Of a DNA stretch of 5,478 nt, positions 1 to 4,972 are shown in pieces. Position 1 is the first letter of the stretch. Each line of letters begins with the position of its first letter. The stretch comes from Promethearchaeota archaeon (GTDB taxonomy: Archaea; Asgardarchaeota; Lokiarchaeia; Sigyniarchaeales; SOKP01). Location of the stretch: NCBI GenBank assembly GCA_016840695.1, contig JAEORV010000144.1:1-5478 (forward strand), given 5' to 3'. The translations under genes were made by a program, and so were the position numbers. The notes under the pieces were generated by a model. It ran no database searches. It saw only the letters and a program-made list of their open reading frames with translations, and was not told the origin of the DNA.

Positions 1-1
1 A

Positions 2-583
2 AGTTCACAGGCTTCAATTAATGTGTCTAACATGGCTACAGAACTAGCAGCGAGCATTGAAGAAGTAAATGCTTCGTCAGAAGAAATATCAGCTACGACT
101 CAAGAAGTAGCGACCAATTCTCAGAAGCAATCTTATTCTTTAAATGACATAAATAACATGGCTCAAACTATCAAAAATGTAACACAATTGATAACGAATT
201 TATCCGATCAGACTAACCTTCTTGCACTTAACGCTAGCATTGAAGCAGGTCGTGCAGGAGAACATGGGCGTGGTTTTGCCGTAGTTGCCGAGGAAGTACG
301 AAAACTTGCCGAAGAATCAAAAGGAGCTGTTGAAAAAACGTTTGACATAGTAGAAACCATAACAAATAAAATTGAAATGGTATCAAATGTAAGTAGAGAA
401 ATATCAAGTGCAATGGAAGGAATAAGCTCATCTAACGAAGAACAAGCAGCCTCTATGGAAGAGATATCAGCTACTTCAGGAAAGTTAAGTGAACTTGCCG
501 AGTCGTTGACTAATCGATTAAGCGAGTACGAAAATTTAAAAAATTCGGGCACATTTAAAAAAGAAAGGGATGCAGTAAGGTAA
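2..583 (+). CDS. Methyl-accepting chemotaxis protein, C-terminal signalling domain (5' partial)
   Basis: This is the cytoplasmic signalling part of a chemoreceptor. In the family it forms a long antiparallel four-helix bundle that binds CheA/CheW at its hairpin tip. The frame is open to the left edge, so the 193 visible residues lack the start, sensor, membrane and HAMP parts; the in-frame GTG at base 23 is not a real start. The conserved hairpin tip lies near residues 64-92 ([20 protein letters not shown], then [16 protein letters not shown]). It carries Gly in IEAGRAGE where Ala is usual. Methylation-type Glu pairs in small-residue contexts flank the tip (SSEEISATT near 25-33, SMEEISATS near 151-159), so CheR/CheB adaptation is plausible. 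The C-terminus is a short charged tail with no NWETF-like pentapeptide tether. No che gene is visible beside it. The family is certain; the ligand is unknown. Confidence 0.96.
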   Translation, partial: SSQASINVSNMATELAASIEEVNASSEEISATTQEVATNSQKQSYSLNDINNMAQTIKNVTQLITNLSDQTNLLALNASIEAGRAGEHGRGFAVVAEEVRKLAEESKGAVEKTFDIVETITNKIEMVSNVSREISSAMEGISSSNEEQAASMEEISATSGKLSELAESLTNRLSEYENLKNSGTFKKERDAVR

Positions 584-660
584 TTTGTCTCATTTTTACA
601 TGGATTGTTTTTTATATTTATTTAATTAAAATGAGAAAAAAAGAAGATAAAAAGAACTAA
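584..660. terminator. Bidirectional terminator region between convergent genes
   Basis: This lies between the ends of the chemoreceptor gene and the STAS-like gene. On the plus strand a T-rich run (607-623) follows the chemoreceptor stop, which suits archaeal oligo-T termination. On the minus strand the A-run at 636-642 reads as seven Ts about 37 nt past the STAS-like stop. A 9-bp inverted repeat (588-596 with 628-636) encloses a 31-nt loop. The T-tracts are the better evidence; the hairpin may be fortuitous in such AT-rich DNA. Confidence 0.5.
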
Positions 661-678
661 TTATATTTTAGGATTAGA

Positions 679-1086
679 TCATTGTTCAGCAATCCATTTT
701 CTAGCATCATCAAGAGATCCGAAAAAACCGTTTTTAACGCCACCCGCTTCTCTCTGATCGTCTATTTTTTCTGTTAAATCTTCAGTAGAAGCTTGAGCGG
801 CGGCAGATTGTGCCACAACCATTCCATAAGTTAAAACGCCAGCCTGTATCATTTTTGGAAACCAATCAGATTCAATCCATTTTTGGGCTTCTGGGGGAAT
901 CATTCCCATTTTCCTCATGTCTACAAGATTCTTTGTGGTTTTATTTTCAACACTATAGTCATATACTTTTCCCAGAATTTTTCGGAAATCTTTGACAGCA
1001 ATAATATCTTTATATTCTAGCTCAATGCAATTGTTATCATTGTTTAGTCGTATCTCAAATTTCTTCTTACTTGTTAATACTTTCAT
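679..1086 (-). CDS. STAS/SEC14-like (SpoIIAA-like) domain protein
   Basis: This is a 135-residue soluble protein with no signal peptide or membrane segment. Its layout fits the small STAS/SEC14 (SpoIIAA-like) family: an N-terminal strand pair (residues 9-24), a helix containing DFRKILGKVYDYS, a central LVDMR strand (54-58), then PPEAQKWIESDWFPK (64-78), a strand at GVLTYGMVVAQ, and a C-terminal FFGSLDDARKWI helix start (121-132). Family members typically carry VDxR followed by a W-x-x-x-x-W-x-P segment and end in F-x-S-x-x-x-A-x-x-W, all visible here. STAS domains act as small interaction or anti-anti-sigma-like switches, but no phosphorylatable serine can be assigned, so a sigma-factor role is not implied. 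The ATG is supported by a strong SD, AGGTGAT, at 1092-1098 with 5-nt spacing. It is transcribed divergently from the DUF2378-like gene and converges on the chemoreceptor gene. The partner is unknown. Confidence 0.68.
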   Translation of the reverse strand: MKVLTSKKKFEIRLNNDNNCIELEYKDIIAVKDFRKILGKVYDYSVENKTTKNLVDMRKMGMIPPEAQKWIESDWFPKMIQAGVLTYGMVVAQSAAAQASTEDLTEKIDDQREAGGVKNGFFGSLDDARKWIAEQ

Positions 1087-1091
1087 TTAAT

Positions 1092-1098
1092 ATCACCT
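1092..1098 (-). promoter_or_regulatory. Shine-Dalgarno site of the STAS-like gene
   Basis: On the minus strand this reads AGGTGAT, an exact match to part of the GGAGGTGAT complement of the 16S rRNA 3' end. It sits 5 nt before the ATG and fixes that start. Confidence 0.8.
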
Positions 1099-1166
1099 AA
1101 ATTTTTTGTTTTTAACTTTTAACGCTTTCATTTTTGTTAAATCAGAAAAAATAGTAAAAGAAGATG

Positions 1167-1180
1167 TATTTAAATTTTGT
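1167..1180 (-). promoter_or_regulatory. Archaeal-type promoter (BRE/TATA) for the STAS-like gene
   Basis: On the minus strand ACAAAA is followed by TTTAAATA, a good BRE/TATA match. Spacing predicts transcription starting near 1144, giving a leader of about 57 nt that keeps the SD. A closer box (GTTAAAAG at 1117-1124) would start transcription inside the SD and is less likely. Confidence 0.5.
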
Positions 1181-1310
1181 TTTTATAGCCTTAAGAAAAA
1201 ATCAATTTAGCGTTCCTTTCTAAGATTCTTCTATTTTTCTCCCTAATTCAAATCATTCTACGCTGTTATTTGGCTACCAATAAATCATTTTAATAATCAA
1301 ACGAATTAGA

Positions 1311-1319
1311 TATTTATAA
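1311..1319 (+). promoter_or_regulatory. TATA-like promoter for the DUF2378-like gene
   Basis: TATTTATAA lies about 60 nt before the GTG start. It would place the transcription start near 1340 and give a leader of about 39 nt containing the GAGGTA SD. The rest of the 1087-1378 divergent region is AT-rich and shows no convincing gene. Confidence 0.42.
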
Positions 1320-1364
1320 CAGAATAATAACTTCGACTATCATTTAAAAATAAAGAAAAAAAAT

Positions 1365-1370
1365 GAGGTA
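1365..1370 (+). promoter_or_regulatory. Shine-Dalgarno site selecting a GTG start
   Basis: GAGGTA lies 8 nt before GTG at 1379. It supports GTG rather than the ATG at 1400 as the start. Confidence 0.65.
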
Positions 1371-1378
1371 AGAGTATC

Positions 1379-1924
1379 GTGAAACAAGTAAAAGGGTCCA
1401 TGTTTAAAATGATCGTTAAAGCAATCAGAGCCAATAAAAGTGGTGCTTACGATAAGATACTTTCGGCTAAAGATAGAAAATTTCTCTCTCAAAATATTCT
1501 TTCTGCGAGTTGGTATCCTTTCGATATTTATAAGAGGGCCTTTAACGCGCTTGCAGAGGTTCAAGCAAAGGATAAAACGGATATGTGGATACAATGGGGT
1601 CGAATGGAAGGGGAAGCAACGATGACAACTCTTTATAAACAAACCATTGTCGAGGGAGATCCTCACATGGCAATGGAAAAATTCAAGCGGTTTTTCAAGC
1701 TCATGTACGACTTCGGCGAATTAATTATAGAAAGAATATCAGATAAAGAACTGACTATTACCTATAAAGATTTTGAACCAGATTTCAAGTTATACTATTA
1801 TGTTGGTATAGGATGGGTAGAAAGATTCCTCGAATTATGTGGATGTAAGGAGGTTAAATCTAACTTTATCGCAAAATCTTGGGAAGGCGCTAAAGAGACT
1901 ACATTACAAATTGCATGGAAATAA
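1379..1924 (+). CDS. DUF2378/TIGR02265-like family protein (V4R-related fold suspected)
   Basis: This is a 181-residue soluble protein. It follows the pattern I associate with the DUF2378 (TIGR02265) family, best known from myxobacteria: V-K-G at residues 4-6, a helical N-terminus, S-W-Y-P at 44-47 after a short helix, then an amphipathic F-x-R-F-x-x-x-x-Y-x-x-G-E segment (102-114). A beta stretch (ELTITYKDFEP) follows, then G-W-x-x-R-x-L-E-L-x-G (145-155) and a terminal strand ending in Trp180. In many V4R-type relatives this last part carries C-x-x-G-D-x-x-C; here it reads SWEGAKETTLQIAW and lacks the cysteines, so metal or cofactor binding there is doubtful. The GTG start is chosen because GAGGTA (1365-1370) lies 8 nt upstream; the first internal ATG (1400) has no SD and would remove the VKG motif. 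The biochemical function is unknown; small-molecule sensing is inferred only from the suspected fold. The downstream neighbour converges after 32 bp. Confidence 0.6.
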   Translation: MKQVKGSMFKMIVKAIRANKSGAYDKILSAKDRKFLSQNILSASWYPFDIYKRAFNALAEVQAKDKTDMWIQWGRMEGEATMTTLYKQTIVEGDPHMAMEKFKRFFKLMYDFGELIIERISDKELTITYKDFEPDFKLYYYVGIGWVERFLELCGCKEVKSNFIAKSWEGAKETTLQIAWK

Positions 1925-1929
1925 AATAT

Positions 1930-1938
1930 AAAAAAAAA
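1930..1938 (-). terminator. T9 tract downstream of the SRPBCC gene
   Basis: Nine consecutive As on the plus strand read as nine Ts on the minus strand, 18 nt past the SRPBCC stop codon. This is consistent with archaeal oligo-T termination. No comparable plus-strand T-tract follows the DUF2378-like gene within this 32-bp gap. Confidence 0.5.
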
Positions 1939-1956
1939 GAATTAATAATAATAAAA

Positions 1957-2388
1957 TTAAGCAGATACGGTTAGTTGCTTTTTATCATATTCGCCTGGAT
2001 TGCCTCCCCCTTCTAAAAATTCAGCATATCTCTTGAGGCTTTCTAGGAGCAATTCACCCGCTTTTACAAGCACTTTTTCGTTCTTTTCGTCGTCAAATTC
2101 ACCCCAGATGGTGACTTCAACCATTTCACCCTTTGATTGTAAAATATATCCCATATCATCAAAAATTCCACCTTCTATTTTAAGCGAAATTCTCTCGTTC
2201 TCCACGGTTTCAGTACGGATGGTAGTAAAATCTCCAACGGTCGATTGTATCGCATATTGTCCTTCATCTATTTTTTCTATTTGTTGTACGGCTAAATTCC
2301 AAATAGGAGAGTCTGAGGTATCGTCTAAAATCTTGAAAATACGACTTTGTAACGATTTTATCTCAATATTTCTTTCAACACGAGGCAT
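1957..2388 (-). CDS. SRPBCC (START/Bet v 1-like) fold protein
   Basis: This is a 143-residue soluble protein with the typical SRPBCC (START/polyketide cyclase-like) order. A first strand (VERNIEIKS, residues 4-12) leads into a helix and an LDDTSDSPIWN turn (21-31), which parallels the familiar V-x-x-x-L-x-D-x-x-x-x-P-x-W signature. Successive beta strands follow (QYAIQSTVGD, TTIRTETVEN, RISLKIEGG, MGYILQSKG, MVEVTIWGEFD), then a long C-terminal helix (KVLVKAGELLLESLKRYAEFLEG, 105-127). The family encloses a hydrophobic pocket for lipids, polyketides or other ligands; no substrate can be read from the sequence. An upstream in-frame GTG at 2397 would give three more residues, but it lies inside the SD, so the ATG at 2388 is taken as the start. 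The last dozen residues are polar and probably disordered. It converges on the DUF2378-like gene and is transcribed divergently from the coiled-coil gene. Confidence 0.72.
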   Translation of the reverse strand: MPRVERNIEIKSLQSRIFKILDDTSDSPIWNLAVQQIEKIDEGQYAIQSTVGDFTTIRTETVENERISLKIEGGIFDDMGYILQSKGEMVEVTIWGEFDDEKNEKVLVKAGELLLESLKRYAEFLEGGGNPGEYDKKQLTVSA

Positions 2389-2392
2389 TTTT

Positions 2393-2398
2393 ATCACC
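2393..2398 (-). promoter_or_regulatory. Shine-Dalgarno site that decides the SRPBCC start
   Basis: The minus strand reads GGTGAT 4 nt before ATG (2386-2388). The competing in-frame GTG is part of this SD and so cannot use it. Confidence 0.75.
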
Positions 2399-2451
2399 CT
2401 ATTACAATTATTTTGATAGAAATTAAAACATGTACTTTTATGTCAATTTCA

Positions 2452-2460
2452 CTTTTATAC
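2452..2460 (-). promoter_or_regulatory. TATA box for the SRPBCC gene
   Basis: The minus strand reads GTATAAAAG. Transcription would start near 2429, giving a leader of about 40 nt that includes the GGTGAT SD. Confidence 0.5.
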
Positions 2461-2540
2461 ATTTGTGTCACATTTTTCAAATTTAGCGGAGGAAAGGAAG
2501 CTTGAGCAAGGAAAATAAAACGAAATGCATCCCTTACAAG

Positions 2541-2558
2541 AAAGTAATATATATAAAA
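2541..2558 (+). promoter_or_regulatory. Archaeal-type promoter (BRE/TATA) for the coiled-coil gene
   Basis: AAAGTAA is followed by TATATATAAAA, the strongest TATA match in the window. Standard spacing puts the transcription start near 2580, leaving a leader of about 23 nt with no SD. Confidence 0.6.
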
Positions 2559-2567
2559 TCCTACACT

Positions 2568-2604
2568 ATATGAAAAATCATAACTAAAAAATATGAAAAA
2601 TCAT
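2568..2604 (+). repeat. 14-nt direct repeat pair at the start of the coiled-coil gene
   Basis: ATATGAAAAATCAT occurs at 2568-2581 and again at 2591-2604. The second copy runs into the start codon of the coiled-coil gene. The copies are 23 nt apart (start to start) and each holds an ATG. The first covers the predicted transcription start and the second covers the translation start. Confidence 0.85.
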
Positions 2605-3697
2605 GGAAAAATTACCGATTATCATTGAAGATATCAAAGAAAAGAAAGGGAAGGAATGGATTGGGATACAAAAAGCAACGGAAAACTTATTAGATAACCT
2701 CATGTATTTCCTAGACGATCAAAGACTCTTGGAGCATCCAAGATTAGTGGAAGAACTCGTAGAACTTTATTATAATGCTAAAGCCAGTGACTTTCTCAAG
2801 ATGGAAGCGATAATTCGCAAATTAGATGAAGTAAGGATAAGATTTGGGAAAGATGGATATGTGAAAAAAGTTGTTGAAAAGGACATCCTAAACCTCGGGA
2901 AAGCGATAGATGATTTCAGAAAAAACATAGAAAATATGTTGAACAGCGCTATAGGGAGCCGGCTTCTCGACAGCACGAGGGAGTTGATAATTTCTTTCTA
3001 CAATTTTCTAGGGCATCCAAAATTGCAAGATAATCAACCTCTATTCGAAGAAATGTTGAGAACATACGAAGCCGTAGAAAAGGACGAGTTTACGGTACTT
3101 CAAAAAATGACCGCCTTATTAGACAAGTTGGATATCAAACTCGGGTCATCCGCCGAAGAGGTGGCGGCAACATTTAAAACTCCCGAAGAGTTGCGGGAAG
3201 AATTGGAACAAACGAAGTTTGAATTAGCCCAAGAGAAGGAAAACATAAGCAGAGAGCTGAAAAAGATAGAAGAACAAAAATCTATTTTGAAGGGAAAAGA
3301 AGAACAAGTGGCGTTAGACCAGCAATTCCTTGAAAAAGAGCGAGAAAGCATGAAAGCAACCTTCGAATCAGAAAAACAAGCATTAGCGACAGAAAGAGCC
3401 AACTTTGAATCGCAAAGGGAAGCCATAGCAAATGAACAAGCTCAAATTGAAGCTGAAAGACAAGCCATAGCAACAGAACGAGCTAACTTTGAAGCTGAAA
3501 AACAGGCAATAGCCACTGAATGTGCAAATATTGAAGCTGAAAGGCAAAAGTTAGCCTCTGAACGAGCAGAAGTTGAAGCAGAATTGAAGCAACAGATAGC
3601 AACTGAACGAGCAAAGATTGAAGCCGAAAGGCAAGCGTTAGCAGCAGAAAGACAAAAGATTGATTCTGAAAGGGCAAATCCCAATCCAGGACTCTGA
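2603..3697 (+). CDS. Unrecognised protein: duplicated helical domain plus 14-residue-repeat coiled coil
   Basis: I do not recognise a named family for this 364-residue protein. The N-terminal half (about 1-190) looks all-helical and contains two copies of one unit: residues 34-82 align without gaps to 133-181 with about 12 identities (F-L, L-x-E-E, Y, F, L-D, I, G). A KTPEEL segment near 192-197 leads into a highly charged coiled coil to the C-terminus. From residue 259 to 357 this is seven tandem 14-residue units of the type QAIATERANFEAER, with a single extra Lys329 between units 5 and 6. It ends in a short ANPNPGL tail. There is no signal peptide or membrane segment. The only cysteine, Cys307, sits inside the coiled coil at a usual Arg position. 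A cytoplasmic scaffold or self-assembling rod is inferred. ATG 2603 is the first start in frame (TGA at 2594) and has no SD. The coiled-coil half will attract misleading matches to other coiled-coil proteins. Confidence 0.85.
   Translation: MEKLPIIIEDIKEKKGKEWIGIQKATENLLDNLMYFLDDQRLLEHPRLVEELVELYYNAKASDFLKMEAIIRKLDEVRIRFGKDGYVKKVVEKDILNLGKAIDDFRKNIENMLNSAIGSRLLDSTRELIISFYNFLGHPKLQDNQPLFEEMLRTYEAVEKDEFTVLQKMTALLDKLDIKLGSSAEEVAATFKTPEELREELEQTKFELAQEKENISRELKKIEEQKSILKGKEEQVALDQQFLEKERESMKATFESEKQALATERANFESQREAIANEQAQIEAERQAIATERANFEAEKQAIATECANIEAERQKLASERAEVEAELKQQIATERAKIEAERQALAAERQKIDSERANPNPGL
3377..3673 (+). repeat. Seven tandem 42-bp coding repeats
   Basis: These encode residues 259-357 as seven 14-residue units plus one extra codon (AAG, Lys329, at 3587-3589) between units 5 and 6. 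Units share Q-x-[IL]-A-[TA]-E-R-A-x-[FI]-E-[AS]-E-[RK] with variations. The DNA copies have diverged (CAAGCC, CAGGCA, CAAGCG starts), so the array is not very recent, or has been worn by substitution. Confidence 0.85.
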
Positions 3698-3714
3698 AAA
3701 TATATTTAAACTAC

Positions 3715-3734
3715 TTCTTTTTTATATTTATTTT
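3715..3734 (+). terminator. T-rich terminator after the coiled-coil gene
   Basis: A run of Ts (T6 at 3718-3723, T4 at 3731-3734, with further Ts between) starts 18 nt past the stop codon. It lies between this gene and the alpha/beta hydrolase, which argues against co-transcription. Confidence 0.5.
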
Positions 3735-3747
3735 GTAATTCAACTAG

Positions 3748-3779
3748 GTCAAACCAAATACATAAATATCATATTTGAC
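3748..3779 (+). promoter_or_regulatory. Possible promoter/operator of the alpha/beta hydrolase gene
   Basis: A perfect 6-bp inverted repeat, GTCAAA (3748-3753) and TTTGAC (3774-3779), brackets an ACCAAATACATAAATATC stretch that could serve as BRE/TATA. Transcription would start near 3790 with a leader of about 55 nt containing the SD. A repressor site over the TATA box is one reading, but both the box and the repeat are weak. Confidence 0.28.
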
Positions 3780-3830
3780 TATTTTGTCTATATTCAAATT
3801 TACCAAAATAAATTTCAATATAAAAAAATC

Positions 3831-3836
3831 GAGGTG
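3831..3836 (+). promoter_or_regulatory. Shine-Dalgarno site selecting a TTG start
   Basis: GAGGTG lies 8 nt before TTG at 3845. The first in-frame ATG is 30 bases further in and has no SD, so TTG is the likely start. Confidence 0.7.
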
Positions 3837-3844
3837 TAATTCAC

Positions 3845-4672
3845 TTGCCAAGCGTAAAAGTTAATGATATTAACATGTATTACGAGATTCACGGTGACGG
3901 GTTTCCACTCGTCATGATAATGGGATTATCTGCTAATATTGATTGGTGGAATCCTGAAATAATTGAGCAGTGTTCTCAAAATTATAAGACTGTTATTTTT
4001 GATAATCGAGGCGCTGGTCGAACAGATAAGCCTGAAATAGATTATTCAATCAAGATGTTTGCTGATGATACGAAAGGTTTAATGGATGCATTAAATATTG
4101 ATCGGGCGCACGTGTTAGGGGTATCCATGGGAGGAATGATCGCCCAAGAATTGGTACTAAATTACCCAGAAAAAGTTGAAAAGCTTGTTCTTGGATGTAC
4201 AAACTGCGGGGGATCTAAGTCAATACCCCCAGGTGAAGAGGTTTTAACAAAGATGGTTTCACTGGGAGGGTTACCCCCAGAAGAAATGCTTCAAGAGTTC
4301 TTGCCATATTTACTTACGGAAGAATTCATCCGAAACAATCCCGAATATATAGAATCGTTTAAACAGCGGGCACTCATAGCACCAATCCCAGCAGATGCTT
4401 ATCAGCGTCAAATAAACGCAATATTGGGTTTTAACACCTATAGAAGGCTAAAAAAGATTGAAGTCCCAACTTTAGTCATTCATGGAAAGAGAGATCTCTT
4501 AGTTCCAACTGAAAACGGCGAAATATTAGCTGAAAAAATTCCCGGTGCTCAACTTCTCTTACTTGATAACGCTGCTCATTTTTACGATCAACCGGATACA
4601 GATAAAGTTATTAGTTCTACTTTAGAGTTTTTAAAAGCGTCAGTTGAGAAAGTTATAGATAAAGTTATTTAA
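3845..4672 (+). CDS. Alpha/beta hydrolase (esterase/lactonase type)
   Basis: This is a 275-residue cytoplasmic alpha/beta hydrolase of normal length for the family, with no signal peptide. The order is complete: an N-terminal strand hairpin (VNDINMYYEIHGDG, 6-19), an oxyanion-region loop MIMGLSANIDWW (24-35) with Gly-Leu instead of the usual His-Gly, and the FDNRGAGRTDKP strand-loop (52-63). The nucleophile elbow is GVSMGG with Ser94. A helical cap spans about 125-200. The acid is Asp217 in VIHGKRDLLVP and the catalytic His is His245 in NAAHF. All triad residues are present, so it should be active. The family hydrolyses esters, lactones, amides or C-C bonds; 3-oxoadipate enol-lactonase-like proteins share this look, but the substrate cannot be read here and no pathway genes adjoin. 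The TTG start is supported by GAGGTG. The C-terminal KVIDKVI extension is slightly longer than the core needs. Confidence 0.93.
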   Translation: MPSVKVNDINMYYEIHGDGFPLVMIMGLSANIDWWNPEIIEQCSQNYKTVIFDNRGAGRTDKPEIDYSIKMFADDTKGLMDALNIDRAHVLGVSMGGMIAQELVLNYPEKVEKLVLGCTNCGGSKSIPPGEEVLTKMVSLGGLPPEEMLQEFLPYLLTEEFIRNNPEYIESFKQRALIAPIPADAYQRQINAILGFNTYRRLKKIEVPTLVIHGKRDLLVPTENGEILAEKIPGAQLLLLDNAAHFYDQPDTDKVISSTLEFLKASVEKVIDKVI

Positions 4673-4708
4673 GTTAACATTACAAGACTAATTAATACAA
4701 TATTATAT

Positions 4709-4731
4709 CCTTTTTTATTTTTTTAAAAAGG
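4709..4731 (+). terminator. T-tract terminator after the alpha/beta hydrolase
   Basis: CCTTTTTT (4709-4716) is followed by further Ts to 4724 and by AAAAAGG (4725-4731). It combines two oligo-T runs with a possible 7-bp CCTTTTT/AAAAAGG hairpin, about 37 nt past the stop. The T-runs alone would suit archaeal termination. Confidence 0.5.
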
Positions 4732-4820
4732 TCGATGCCCGCTTTAAAGGATTATACTATAAATTTAAAAGGATCAAGGTAGTCGGGATTATATAATTTG
4801 AATCAAAAGCAGGCATCGAT
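4731..4820. other. 90-nt element closed by a 15-position inverted repeat
   Basis: The left arm, GTCGATGCCCGCTTT (4731-4745), and the right arm, AAAGCAGGCATCGAT (4806-4820), are near-perfect reverse complements (13 of 15). As minus-strand RNA, 14 consecutive pairs form with one U-G. As plus-strand RNA, a G-U end pair and one C-A mismatch remain. The 60-nt interior can extend the stem through GATT/AATC (4750-4753, 4801-4804) and AAATT/AATTT (4761-4765, 4795-4799). It lacks tRNA-like conserved bases and C/D boxes. It could be a structured RNA or a small terminal-inverted-repeat element; neither is shown. Confidence 0.4.
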
Positions 4821-4937
4821 TGTTTGTATTCAAATGTCCCTTGAAAAATCCCCATCCCCGTTGATAAGATCATGAAAACTCGCCTATATAAAATTATGCG
4901 ACTTTTTTACAGTTTCGTCATCAAACTCAATTAGAAT
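4821..4937. other. Non-coding stretch with an orphan TATA box
   Basis: With the features on either side, this fills the roughly 300-bp gap after the alpha/beta hydrolase. The clearest signal is TATATAAA at 4885-4892 on the plus strand, preceded by CGCC. No credible gene follows on that strand. A C-rich patch (4849-4859) stands out from the AT-rich background. I see no supported coding region here. Confidence 0.35.
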
Positions 4938-4955
4938 AAAAAAATAGAAAAAAAA
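4938..4955 (-). terminator. T-tract downstream of the membrane miniprotein ORF
   Basis: A-runs on the plus strand (4938-4944 and 4948-4955) read as T8 and T7 on the minus strand, starting 18 nt past the stop of the small membrane ORF. This spacing matches the T-tracts after larger genes in the window. Confidence 0.5.
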
Positions 4956-4972
4956 TCCCTATTGAAAGGAAT

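Noticed and set aside
1165..1224. Plus-strand 19-residue ORF in the divergent region upstream of the DUF2378-like gene
   Set aside because: It overlaps the minus-strand promoter of the STAS-like gene, has no clear SD, and is likely to occur by chance in AT-rich DNA.
2000..2416. Plus-strand 138-codon frame opposite the SRPBCC gene
   Set aside because: It is Ser/Ile/Phe-rich with no domain pattern. It is a mirror of a minus-strand gene that has a clear fold, SD and promoter.
3377..3673. CRISPR-like array
   Set aside because: The periodic repeats are contiguous, without spacers, stay in frame, and encode 14-residue coiled-coil units.
3100..3684. Several minus-strand frames of 63-108 codons opposite the coiled-coil gene
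   Set aside because: They are shadows produced by the repetitive Glu/Ala/Gln codons of the real gene. Their Ser/Ala/Leu-rich repeats mirror the 42-bp units and they have no SD or promoter.
4731..4820. tRNA gene reading of the 90-nt element
   Set aside because: The closing stem is 14-15 bp rather than 7. No T-loop GGTTCGA-like sequence is in place, and there is no anticodon arm geometry or CCA end.
4757..4873. Minus-strand 38-residue ORF (ATG at 4873, TAG at 4757-4759) crossing the 90-nt element
   Set aside because: It has only a weak AGGCGAG-like SD. The nearby TATA would start transcription inside the ORF. The frame overlaps the inverted-repeat element and shows no domain or composition typical of a protein.
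4872..4934. Plus-strand 20-residue ORF (MKTRLYKIMR...)
   Set aside because: It has no SD and is very short, and its coding bases are the orphan TATA box itself.
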